Assembly: GCA_031260235.1 (NCBI GenBank)
Contig: JAIRKG010000143.1
Coordinates: forward strand, 1 to 6,390
Direction: 5' to 3'
Length of the DNA: 6,390 nt
Source of the DNA: Dysgonamonadaceae bacterium
GTDB taxonomy: Bacteria > Bacteroidota > Bacteroidia > Bacteroidales > Azobacteroidaceae
Of this stretch, positions 1 to 5,664 are shown piece by piece. The position numbers and the translations under genes were made by a program. The notes beneath the pieces are model-generated. The model saw only the letters and a program-made list of their open reading frames with translations, did not search any database and was not told the DNA's origin. Numbering within the stretch: position 1 is the first letter of the stretch; every line of letters begins with the position of its first letter.

Positions 1-134
1 GGCGGGTCGGCCCCTCTTGGCTTGGTGGGGTCGGCCCCTCTTGGCTTGGCGGGTCGGCCCCTCTTGGCTTGGCGGGTCGGCCCCTCTTGGCTTGGTGGGG
101 TCGGCCCCTCTTGGCTTGGCGGGTCGGCCCCTCT
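1..134. repeat. GC-rich 23/24-bp tandem repeat array with 70-bp higher-order period
   Basis: Five full units and one partial unit lie head to tail: 1-23, 24-47, 48-70, 71-93, 94-117 and 118-134. Type A units are 23 bp and begin GGCGGGTCGGCCCC. Type B units are 24 bp and begin GGTGGGGTCGGCCCC. Both end TCTTGGCTT. The order is A-B-A-A-B-A(partial), so 1-64 and 71-134 are identical, giving a 70-bp higher-order repeat. The array breaks off at 135 and probably continues left of the window, because position 1 is already inside it. It is far richer in G and C than the neighbouring genes. The 70-bp period is not a multiple of three, so no reading frame is kept between copies, which argues against a coding repeat. 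There are no spacers, so it is not CRISPR. Its function is unknown. Confidence 0.93.
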
Positions 135-189
135 AATGCTAATCGGGTTCTTTTTCTTTATTATATTCGCGAAGCGGAGAAATAATATA

Positions 190-288
190 CCCCACACGTC
201 ATTGCGAGAGCTGCAAGCCCGAAGCAATCCAGGAGAAAAAAGAAATGGATTGCCGCGCCGCTACGCGGCTCGCAATGACGAGGTGGGG
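190..288. repeat. Large imperfect palindrome with CGTCATTGCGAG arms (dispersed-repeat-like)
   Basis: A perfect 12-bp inverted repeat, CGTCATTGCGAG (197-208) and CTCGCAATGACG (269-280), is extended outward by CCCCAC (190-195) pairing with GTGGGG (283-288). A second arm pair lies inside it, GCAATCC (224-230) with GGATTGC (247-253). The right half holds its own GC hairpin, GCCGCG (252-257) with CGCGGC (264-269). The centre, about 231-246, is purine-rich. From memory, arms of the form GTCATTGCGAG...GCAATCC occur as dispersed intergenic palindromes in many unrelated bacteria, including Rickettsia-type palindromic elements; no search was possible. It lies downstream of rsgA and may act as a transcript-end structure, but no T-run follows on either strand as in a classical terminator. 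Confidence 0.8.
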
Positions 289-297
289 TTTTCTCCA

Positions 298-344
298 GAT
301 TGCCGCGCCGCTGCGCGGCTCCGGGTGACGGGGTGGGGTTTTCT
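298..344. repeat. Diverged direct copy of the palindrome's right arm
   Basis: Positions 298-344 align without gaps to 248-294, 41 of 47 positions matching, at a 50-bp offset. Both start GATTGCCGCGCCGCT and end GGTGGGGTTTTCT. Four of the six mismatches are together: GCAA in the first copy is CGGG in the second. That change removes the sequence that pairs with the left arm CGTCATTGCGAG. The GCCGCG/CGCGGC hairpin is kept (302-307 with 314-319). The copy ends about 10 bp beyond the rsgA stop codon, so on the minus strand it is the first strong GC hairpin after that gene and could protect or end the transcript. No T-run follows it. Confidence 0.8.
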
Positions 345-354
345 TGTCACTTGA

Positions 355-1287
355 TTAATCGGCTTCCCTGTATTTTCCTTCCGATTCGTCGTCCAACATA
401 CTCAAATAGTTCCGGTAACGCGATTCGCCGATATAATGTGCATGAACCGCTTCCAGCACGGCACATTCGGGTTCTTTGCGGTGGCTGCAGTTGTTGAACT
501 TGCAATCGTGCGAAAACCGGAATATTTCAGGGAAATAATGAGAGATTTCGACTCCGTCCATATCAAAAGCGCCGAAACCTTTAATGCCGGGCGTATCAAT
601 GAGGTAACCGCCTGCGGGCAATTCAATCATTTCGGAGAAGGTTGTTGTGTGCATCCCTTTGTTGTGATATTCCGATATTTCCTGCGTTTTTTGCCGCGCG
701 GCAGGAATCAAACGGTTGATAATTGTTGATTTGCCAACGCCGGAATGACCGGAAAACAGTGTGATTTTACCTTTCAACAGGTTTTGCATAACAGATAAAT
801 CTTTGTCTTTCGAAGCAGAAATCAAATAGCAGGGATATCCAACAGTCTGGTAGAGATGAATCAAAGCGTTTGCATATTCTCTGTCTTCGGCGGAATAGCG
901 GTCGGTTTTATTGAAGAAAACGGAAGCGGGAATCCGGTAGGCCTCTGTTGTGGTGAGAAAGCGGTCGATAAAGGCAGTCGTCGTCGCCGGATAGTTGACG
1001 GTGGCAATCAGGAAAGCCTGGTCGATATTTGCCGCGATTACATGTGATTGTTTGGATAAATTGGAAGACCGGCGAACGAGATAGTTCTTCCGGTCTTCAA
1101 TTTCATAAATAAAAGCCGTAGCGCCGGGACTTTCTTCGATGAGGACATTGTCGCCGACAGCTACGGGATTTGTGCTCTTAATACCTTTTAACCGGAAATT
1201 CCCCTTTAATTTTGCTTCAATCAAACGACCGTCTTCGGTCTTGAGGTGATACCAATTGCCGGTGTTTTTGACTACGAGCGCTTTCAT
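355..1287 (-). CDS. rsgA: Ribosome small subunit-dependent GTPase A (30S assembly factor RsgA/YjeQ)
   Basis: RsgA is a circularly permuted GTPase that binds the 30S subunit late in maturation and releases assembly factors on GTP hydrolysis; it acts in the cytoplasm. The 310-residue length is normal. An N-terminal OB-fold region (about 1-70) precedes the GTPase domain, whose motifs appear in permuted order: G4 NKTD (126-129), G1 GHSGVGKST (180-188), switch I GMHTTT (211-216), G3 DTPG (231-234). The His at 181, just before the P-loop, is the residue typical of this family. The C-terminal zinc motif is present: Cys262, Cys267, His269, Cys275. The stop is TAA and the start ATG, with no Shine-Dalgarno sequence. 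It follows frr by 54 bp and is the last gene of the run. No lesion is visible. Confidence 0.97.
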   Translation of the reverse strand: MKALVVKNTGNWYHLKTEDGRLIEAKLKGNFRLKGIKSTNPVAVGDNVLIEESPGATAFIYEIEDRKNYLVRRSSNLSKQSHVIAANIDQAFLIATVNYPATTTAFIDRFLTTTEAYRIPASVFFNKTDRYSAEDREYANALIHLYQTVGYPCYLISASKDKDLSVMQNLLKGKITLFSGHSGVGKSTIINRLIPAARQKTQEISEYHNKGMHTTTFSEMIELPAGGYLIDTPGIKGFGAFDMDGVEISHYFPEIFRFSHDCKFNNCSHRKEPECAVLEAVHAHYIGESRYRNYLSMLDDESEGKYREAD

Positions 1288-1300
1288 TCGATTGGGAACT

Positions 1301-1345
1301 ATGAATTACGAATGTGAATTAAATAACTCATAATCCGTAATTTAT
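1301..1345. repeat. Inverted repeat in the frr-rsgA gap, overlapping the frr stop codon
   Basis: ATGAATTACG (1301-1310) pairs with CGTAATTTAT (1336-1345), 10 bp with one G-T pair and a 25-nt AT-rich loop. The right arm covers the frr stop codon (1342-1344). With AT-rich arms and a long loop it is only a modest hairpin. It may be AT-rich intergenic filler rather than a regulatory site. Confidence 0.45.
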
Positions 1346-1899
1346 ACAGTCATTATTTCTTTTTCTTTTGCGCTCAGTACTTCGTCGATTTTCTTGATAT
1401 ACTTGTCGTGTAATTTTTTAACGGCTTCTTCGGTTTCATTTCCATCGTCTTCGGAAGCGCCTTTTTTGGTAGCGGCTTTCACAGCGTCGTTGGCATCGCG
1501 CCGGGCATTCCGCACGCTTATTTTGGCGTTTTCGGCTTCGGCGCGGGACTGCTTCACCAATTGTTTACGTCTTTCTTCCGTCAGAGGGGGGATTCCAAGG
1601 CGAATAATTTCGCCGTTATTTTCGGGCGTGATGCCTACGTCTGAATCCAGGATAGCCTTTTCAATCGTTTTCATCATGGGTTTTTCCCATGCCAGAATCG
1701 TAATTGTTTTGGCGTCGGGCGTTGAGATGTTTGCCACGTTGGACAAAGGGACCAGGCTTCCGTAGTATTCTACTTTAATTCCGTCCAGGATATGCACATT
1801 GGCTTTTCCCGCACGAATATGAGTCAATGCATCTTCCAAATAATTGAGGGAATGAAGCATTTTATCCTCTGCGCGCTGTTCAATAGTTTTAATAATCAT
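1342..1899 (-). CDS. frr: Ribosome recycling factor
   Basis: RRF splits the post-termination ribosome together with EF-G so that subunits can be reused. I place the start at 1899, giving 185 residues beginning MIIKTIEQRAEDKM, which matches the usual family length and N-terminus. An in-frame ATG at 1941 would add 14 residues not expected in the family. Signatures are HIRAGKAN (27-34), YYGSLVPLSNVANI (45-58), AWEKP (70-74), the long segment IRLGIPPLTEERRKQLVK (99-116) in the hinge and domain I, and SVRNARRDAND (128-138). Residues about 145-160 carry an acidic stretch (GASEDDGNETEE) before the last helix, as I recall for Bacteroidota RRFs. It lies 84 bp after pyrH, a common pairing in bacteria. 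Confidence 0.96.
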   Translation of the reverse strand: MIIKTIEQRAEDKMLHSLNYLEDALTHIRAGKANVHILDGIKVEYYGSLVPLSNVANISTPDAKTITILAWEKPMMKTIEKAILDSDVGITPENNGEIIRLGIPPLTEERRKQLVKQSRAEAENAKISVRNARRDANDAVKAATKKGASEDDGNETEEAVKKLHDKYIKKIDEVLSAKEKEIMTV

Positions 1900-1917
1900 A
1901 GGTAATAGAATTTTTTG

Positions 1918-1949
1918 CAAATTTATATAATTCTTGGCCAATCTCTAAA
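1918..1949 (-). promoter_or_regulatory. Possible weak Bacteroidota-type promoter upstream of frr
   Basis: On the minus strand TAAATTTG (plus 1918-1925) fits the -7 pattern TAnnTTTG. Twenty bases upstream is TTTA (1946-1949), one base off the -33 element TTTG. Transcription would start roughly 12-15 nt before the frr ATG at 1899, a very short leader. The region is AT-rich, so a chance match is quite possible; frr may simply be read from upstream. Confidence 0.28.
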
Positions 1950-1983
1950 CAACAGTTTTTTGTTAAAAGTTCGGCATTGTTAA

Positions 1984-2694
1984 TCAATTATGTACCAGCG
2001 TTCCTGTTTTCTCTCCGGACAGTACCTTTTTCAGATTGCCGACCGTATCCATATCGAAAACAATGATGGGGAGTTTGTTGTCCTTTGCCAGCGCGGTAGC
2101 CGTCAAATCCATGATTTTTAACCCTTTCCGGTAAACTTCGTCATAAGTGATTTCGTCAAATTTGACGGCGGCGGGGTCTTTTTCCGGGTCAGCCGTATAG
2201 ACGCCATCCACACGGGTACCTTTCAGCATAATGTTTGCTTCCAGTTCAACGCCGCGGAGGGCGGAAGCCGTATCGGTGGTAAAAAACGGGTTGCCGGTTC
2301 CTCCCGAAATAATGGCTATTTCGCCTTTTTGCAACGCTTCGACAGCCGCATCCCTGGAATAATAATGCCCGATTGGTTCCATGCGCGTCGCAGTAAACAC
2401 GCGGGCTTTGACGCCTTCGCGTTCCAGCGCCGAACTGAGCGCCAGACTGTTGATTACGGTTGCCAGCATCCCCATCTGGTCGCCTTTTACACGGTCAAGG
2501 CCTTGCGCCGTTCCCGACAAACCTCTAAAAATATTTCCGCCGCCGATAACGACGGCGATTTGGACACCCGTGCCGGCGATTTCGCTGATTTGACGGGCGT
2601 AGTCTTTCAAACGGTTTTCGTCAATTCCATACTGTTTGCTGCCAATCAGGGATTCGCCGCTAAGTTTGAGAAGAATTCGTTTGTATTTTAACAT
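1984..2694 (-). CDS. pyrH: UMP kinase
   Basis: PyrH phosphorylates UMP to UDP with ATP, the first committed kinase step after de novo UMP synthesis; the bacterial enzyme is a hexamer of the amino acid kinase fold, unrelated to eukaryotic UMP/CMP kinase. The 236 residues match the usual length. Visible motifs are KLSGE (10-14), the nucleotide-binding glycine loop GGGNIFRG (51-58), DQMGMLATVINSLAL (72-86), the UMP/phosphate region GGTGNPFFTTD (131-141), Lys158 and the ATP-site segment GVYTADP (164-170). The start ATG directly precedes LKYKRILLKLSGE, as expected. It lies 39 bp after rpiB and 84 bp before frr on the same strand. In other bacteria UTP and GTP control the enzyme allosterically; no leader control is visible here. 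Confidence 0.97.
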   Translation of the reverse strand: MLKYKRILLKLSGESLIGSKQYGIDENRLKDYARQISEIAGTGVQIAVVIGGGNIFRGLSGTAQGLDRVKGDQMGMLATVINSLALSSALEREGVKARVFTATRMEPIGHYYSRDAAVEALQKGEIAIISGGTGNPFFTTDTASALRGVELEANIMLKGTRVDGVYTADPEKDPAAVKFDEITYDEVYRKGLKIMDLTATALAKDNKLPIIVFDMDTVGNLKKVLSGEKTGTLVHN

Positions 2695-2733
2695 AACTGT
2701 TTGGGAATTATTTATTGATTTTTATTAAGTCTA

Positions 2734-3186
2734 TCATTCCATTTCAATTGCTTCCACCCGTTCCTGGTGCCTTCCCCCTTCAAAATGAGCAGTCAGAAAT
2801 GTATCCACTATCCGCTCTGCCAAATCAGGCGCGAGAAACCGGCCGGGCAGCGCAAGGACATTCGCATCGTTATGCTCCCGCGCCAGGCGTGCAATCTCTT
2901 CGTTCCAGCACAAGGCAGAACGAATGTTCCGGTGTTTATTCAACGCCATATTGACACCGTTTCCCGAACCGCAAACCGCGATTCCCTTTTGCACTTCGCC
3001 TGTCTCAACCGCTTCTGCCAGTTTATGTCCGTACAGAGCATAACTGGCGCTTTCAGTCGAATATGTTCCGTAGTCAATAGATGGAATATTTTTGGTATTT
3101 AAATAAGTACGGATATGCTCCTTCATTTTCAAGCCGGCGTGGTCGGAAGCCAGCCCGATCTTTGTTAAATGCTGTTTTGTTTCCAT
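2734..3186 (-). CDS. rpiB: Ribose-5-phosphate isomerase B
   Basis: RpiB interconverts ribulose-5-phosphate and ribose-5-phosphate in the non-oxidative pentose phosphate pathway. The 150 residues are typical of the RpiB/LacA/LacB family. Motifs are SDHAG (14-18), catalytic Cys72 within VCGSGNG (71-77), the phosphate-binding region around NKHRNIRSALC (83-93), the REHNDANV stretch (103-110) holding the ring-opening His105, LPGR (113-116) and the C-terminal FEGGRHQERVEAIE (135-148). One oddity: the segment usually read as DYPDYAHKL is SYALYGHKL here (48-56), losing an Asp and a Pro common in relatives. The other active-site residues are intact. It follows tkt by 64 bp, consistent with shared pathway use. 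LacA/LacB is less likely because the family's RpiB hallmarks are all present. Confidence 0.95.
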   Translation of the reverse strand: METKQHLTKIGLASDHAGLKMKEHIRTYLNTKNIPSIDYGTYSTESASYALYGHKLAEAVETGEVQKGIAVCGSGNGVNMALNKHRNIRSALCWNEEIARLAREHNDANVLALPGRFLAPDLAERIVDTFLTAHFEGGRHQERVEAIEME

Positions 3187-3199
3187 AATAGTTTAATCA

Positions 3200-3244
3200 G
3201 GTACACGGCAAACGGTACGCTATCTCTGTCGTTTATCGTGTACC
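3200..3244 (-). repeat. Strong intergenic hairpin between tkt and rpiB
   Basis: Positions 3200-3214 (GGTACACGGCAAACG) pair with 3230-3244 (CGTTTATCGTGTACC): 13 Watson-Crick pairs, one wobble and one mismatch over 15, with a 15-nt loop. A competing stem is also possible: ACGGTAC (3212-3218) with GTACCGT (3240-3246), which uses part of the same right arm and excludes the first stem. In the minus-strand transcript it lies just after the tkt stop and ends 13 nt before the rpiB ATG. No U-run follows, so it is not a standard terminator. It could stabilise or process the tkt mRNA, affect rpiB translation, bind a protein, or be an intergenic repeat. Confidence 0.7.
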
Positions 3245-3250
3245 GTTCCC

Positions 3251-5275
3251 TTATTTTATATAGTTTAATACTTGCCGATAAACATTTTCCCCCGTGAAGC
3301 CGAGTTTTTCGTCCAATATTTTATAGGGAGCAGAGAAACCGAAAGAATTCAGTCCCCAGATTTTACCCCTGTCTCCGACCAAACCCAAAAGCGTTACCGG
3401 AAGTCCTGCCGTTAATCCGAATATTTTCTTGCCGGGAATGATAACGGAATTTTGATATTCTTCCGTCTGCTCACGGAATAATCCTTCCGACGGAACGGAA
3501 ACGATTCTCACCCTGTAGCCGTCTTTCCGCAATAAAGCCGCACCTTCGATCAGAGTGGATACTTCAGAGCCGGAGGCCAACAATATAACGTCGGTATTTT
3601 CATCACATTCAACCACATAAGCGCCGCGTGCAGCTTGCAAAGCCTCTTCGTAACGGCTTGTTTTTGCCGGTAAATCGACGATGTTTTGCCGTGATAAAAT
3701 CAGCGCCGTCGGCGTATGCGTGTTCTCCATTGCCAACTTCCAGGCTACGGTTGTCTCGTGCGTATCGGCGGGACGTAGCGCCAAAAGGGAGTTGCGACCC
3801 TTGTGGTTTTGTAGTTTCTCCATCAGGCGGATTTGCGCTTCCTGCTCGACCGGCTCGTGGGTAGGACCGTCTTCACCTACACGAAAAGCGTCGTGTGTCC
3901 AAATGTATTTGACGGGCAATTCCATCAGGGCAGCCATACGGACGGCTGGTTTCATGTAGTCGGAGAAAACGAAAAATGTGGCGCAAGCCGCAATAACTCC
4001 ACCATACAGCGCAATGCCGTTGCAGATGCAAGCCATTGTCAATTCGCTCACGCCCGCTTGCAGGAATGCACCCGAAAAGTCGTCGCGGGCAATGGCTTTC
4101 GTCTGTTTCAGGAAACCGTCGGTCTTGTCCGAATTAGACAGGTCGGCAGAGGTGACAATCATGTTTTCCGCCTGCCGCGCCAAGACAGCCAGCACGGTGG
4201 ACGAGGCCGCCCGCGTCGCCTGATTGGGCTTCTGTTCGATTGCCGTCCAGTCTATCGTCGGCGTTTGTCCAGACAACCAGAAAGACAGTTTTTTTGCCGC
4301 TTCGGGGTTGGCGTTTTCCCAAGCCGTTTGCTCGGCTTTCCGTTGTGCGACGATTATTTTCAACGCTTCTTTCCGCTGAGCGTAAAATTGTTCCGTTTCT
4401 TTGAATATATGGAAAGGCTCTGCTGGGTTACCGCCCAGGTTTTCGACGGTTTTCCCGAACGATGCGCCAGCTTCGCCTAATGGCATACCGTGGGTGGCAC
4501 AGTTGTTTTCGTAAGATTCGCCGTCGGCTTTGCGAGCGCCTTTCCCCATCACGGTTTTCCCGATGATTAGCGTCGGGGTGTTCTTGTTTGCTTGCGCCTG
4601 TTCCAATGCTTTTTCGATGGCTTCGGCGTTGTTGCCGTCTATTTCAATCACATTCCAGCCCCAGGCTTTATATTTCAGCGCGGTATTTTCCGAAGTAACC
4701 GCATTGACGGTCGTCGAAAGCTGTATGTTGTTGGAATCGTAGAACATAATCAGATTATCCAGACCCAAGTGACCGGCAATGCGTCCTGCGCCCTGCGAGA
4801 TTTCCTCCTGCACGCCGCCATCGGAAATATAAGCGTAAATTTTTTGTTTCAGCGGACGGGCGGTTTTAGCTGCGAGAAATTTAGCGGCAATAGCGGCGCC
4901 AACGGCATAAGTGTGTCCTTGCCCCAAAGGGCCGGAAGTATTTTCTATTCCATGTGCAATATCCAATTCGGGATGCCCCGGCGTGATGCTCCCCCATTGA
5001 CGGAATTGCTTCAAATCGTCAAGGGAAAACTTACCCGTAAGCGCCAACACAGAATACAGCATCGGCGACATGTGTCCCGGATCTAAAAAGAAGCGGTCGC
5101 GACCTTCCCAAAAAGGATCCTCCGGATCGTAAACCAGAAACTTGCCATACAAAACATTAATAAAATCGGCGCCTCCCATGGCGCCTCCCGGATGACCGGA
5201 CTTTGCTTTCTCTACCATTGCAGCCGATAAAATCCGGATGTTATCAGCGCCTTTGTTCATTGCTATACTGTTCAT
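3251..5275 (-). CDS. tkt: Transketolase
   Basis: Transketolase moves two-carbon units between sugar phosphates using thiamine diphosphate (TPP), linking glycolysis to the pentose phosphate pathway. At 674 residues it is full length. The N-terminal pyrophosphate domain has SGHPGG (26-31), PGHMSP (66-71), the GPLGQG loop (115-120), the metal/TPP motif SDGG...E (151-158) with DSNN (180-183), and ATHGMPL (260-266). The first Gly of the usual GDG is Ser, which I recall as normal in Bacteroidales. The middle domain carries GVSELTMACICNGIA with the TPP-activating Glu, then FVFSDY and THDAFRVGEDGPTHEPVE; a C-terminal domain follows. ATG at 5275 gives MNSIAMNKGADNIR; a second ATG at 5260 is possible, and neither has a Shine-Dalgarno sequence. 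It is the first gene of the minus-strand run, with its own promoter upstream. Confidence 0.98.
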   Translation of the reverse strand: MNSIAMNKGADNIRILSAAMVEKAKSGHPGGAMGGADFINVLYGKFLVYDPEDPFWEGRDRFFLDPGHMSPMLYSVLALTGKFSLDDLKQFRQWGSITPGHPELDIAHGIENTSGPLGQGHTYAVGAAIAAKFLAAKTARPLKQKIYAYISDGGVQEEISQGAGRIAGHLGLDNLIMFYDSNNIQLSTTVNAVTSENTALKYKAWGWNVIEIDGNNAEAIEKALEQAQANKNTPTLIIGKTVMGKGARKADGESYENNCATHGMPLGEAGASFGKTVENLGGNPAEPFHIFKETEQFYAQRKEALKIIVAQRKAEQTAWENANPEAAKKLSFWLSGQTPTIDWTAIEQKPNQATRAASSTVLAVLARQAENMIVTSADLSNSDKTDGFLKQTKAIARDDFSGAFLQAGVSELTMACICNGIALYGGVIAACATFFVFSDYMKPAVRMAALMELPVKYIWTHDAFRVGEDGPTHEPVEQEAQIRLMEKLQNHKGRNSLLALRPADTHETTVAWKLAMENTHTPTALILSRQNIVDLPAKTSRYEEALQAARGAYVVECDENTDVILLASGSEVSTLIEGAALLRKDGYRVRIVSVPSEGLFREQTEEYQNSVIIPGKKIFGLTAGLPVTLLGLVGDRGKIWGLNSFGFSAPYKILDEKLGFTGENVYRQVLNYIK

Positions 5276-5320
5276 AATTAAAAAATAAGATGTGATGTGA
5301 CCAACTGTTTGTTTCAGTTA

Positions 5321-5351
5321 CAAAGGTATGACAAAATATCTACATTACAAA
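5321..5351 (-). promoter_or_regulatory. Bacteroidota-type promoter for tkt (and perhaps the downstream run)
   Basis: On the minus strand TTTG (plus 5348-5351) is followed after 19 bases by TACCTTTG (plus 5321-5328). This fits the known Bacteroidota consensus TTTG-N19/21-TAnnTTTG used by the primary sigma factor. The predicted start point falls about 35-45 nt before the tkt ATG. It is the best promoter match I see for the five minus-strand genes. Confidence 0.75.
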
Positions 5352-5413
5352 AATAATAAGGGCAATTTTGGGGCGGCACACCGGCGCGCTTTCTTATACA
5401 CTTGCGAGGTATT

Positions 5414-5445
5414 TTTGGATAATTTGATAAAATGTTTTATTTTTG
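5414..5445 (+). promoter_or_regulatory. Bacteroidota-type promoter for the tRNA gene
   Basis: TTTG (5414-5417), a 20-base spacer and TATTTTTG (5438-5445) fit the Bacteroidota -33/-7 pattern exactly. The tRNA starts 17 bp after the -7 element, leaving a 5' leader of roughly 10 nt to be removed by RNase P. It is back to back with the tkt promoter, with about 60 bp between the two -33 elements. Confidence 0.7.
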
Positions 5446-5462
5446 CGCCGTGAAATAACGAT

Positions 5463-5539
5463 GGCGAGATAGCTCAGCAGGTTAGAGCGCATGATTCATA
5501 ATCATGAGGTCGGGAGTTCAATCCTCCCTCTCGCTACCA
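5463..5539 (+). tRNA. tRNA with CAT anticodon, most likely elongator tRNA-Met
   Basis: A full cloverleaf folds. The acceptor arm GGCGAGA (5463-5469) pairs with TCTCGCT (5529-5535), with one G-T pair at the end. The D arm is GCTC/GAGC (5472-5475 with 5485-5488). The anticodon stem CATGA/TCATG (5490-5494 with 5502-5506) encloses the loop TTCATAA with anticodon CAT at 5497-5499. The T arm is GGGAG-TTCAATC-CTCCC (5512-5528). Discriminator A5536 is followed by an encoded CCA (5537-5539). It is not an initiator: position 1 is paired and the three G-C pairs typical of the initiator anticodon stem are absent. A CAT anticodon could also mark the lysidine-modified tRNA-Ile2; sequence alone does not settle this, but overall it resembles elongator Met. 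Confidence 0.95.
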
Positions 5540-5664
5540 AAATGGGATTTTCCATAACCACAGGATGTATCATTTCAAACTTTCCATTTCCCGAATAATC
5601 TTCACCGTTTCCACGCTGACGTGCGTAGTTGTTCAGCAGGTTGTAAAAAAGCATTGTAAAGTTT

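Noticed and set aside
1..134. CRISPR array
   Set aside because: Units follow each other directly with no unique spacers, and there are no cas genes.
166..173. TTCGCGAA palindrome as an operator
   Set aside because: An eight-base palindrome in a repeat-rich region with no gene or promoter beside it; expected by chance.
22..354. Plus-strand open frame across the tandem array and palindrome (110 codons)
   Set aside because: The frame runs through non-coding repeats whose 70-bp period does not keep a frame; the protein is low-complexity and matches nothing I know.
1342..1941. Longer frr start at 1941
   Set aside because: The added 14 residues are outside the usual RRF N-terminus, and the ATG at 1899 gives the standard length and sequence.
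1948..1964. AACAA/TTGTT hairpin in the pyrH-frr gap as a terminator
   Set aside because: Only five AT-rich pairs, with no strong GC stem; easily due to chance.
3833..4480. 215-codon plus-strand frame
   Set aside because: It is entirely antisense to the intact transketolase gene and has no family features.
5410..5417. Second TATTTTTG site as a -7 element
   Set aside because: No TTTG lies 19-21 bases upstream, while the site at 5438-5445 has one at the correct distance.
5539..5551. AAAAT-GGG-ATTTT as a terminator after the tRNA
   Set aside because: A five-pair AT stem with a three-base loop is too weak to call with confidence.
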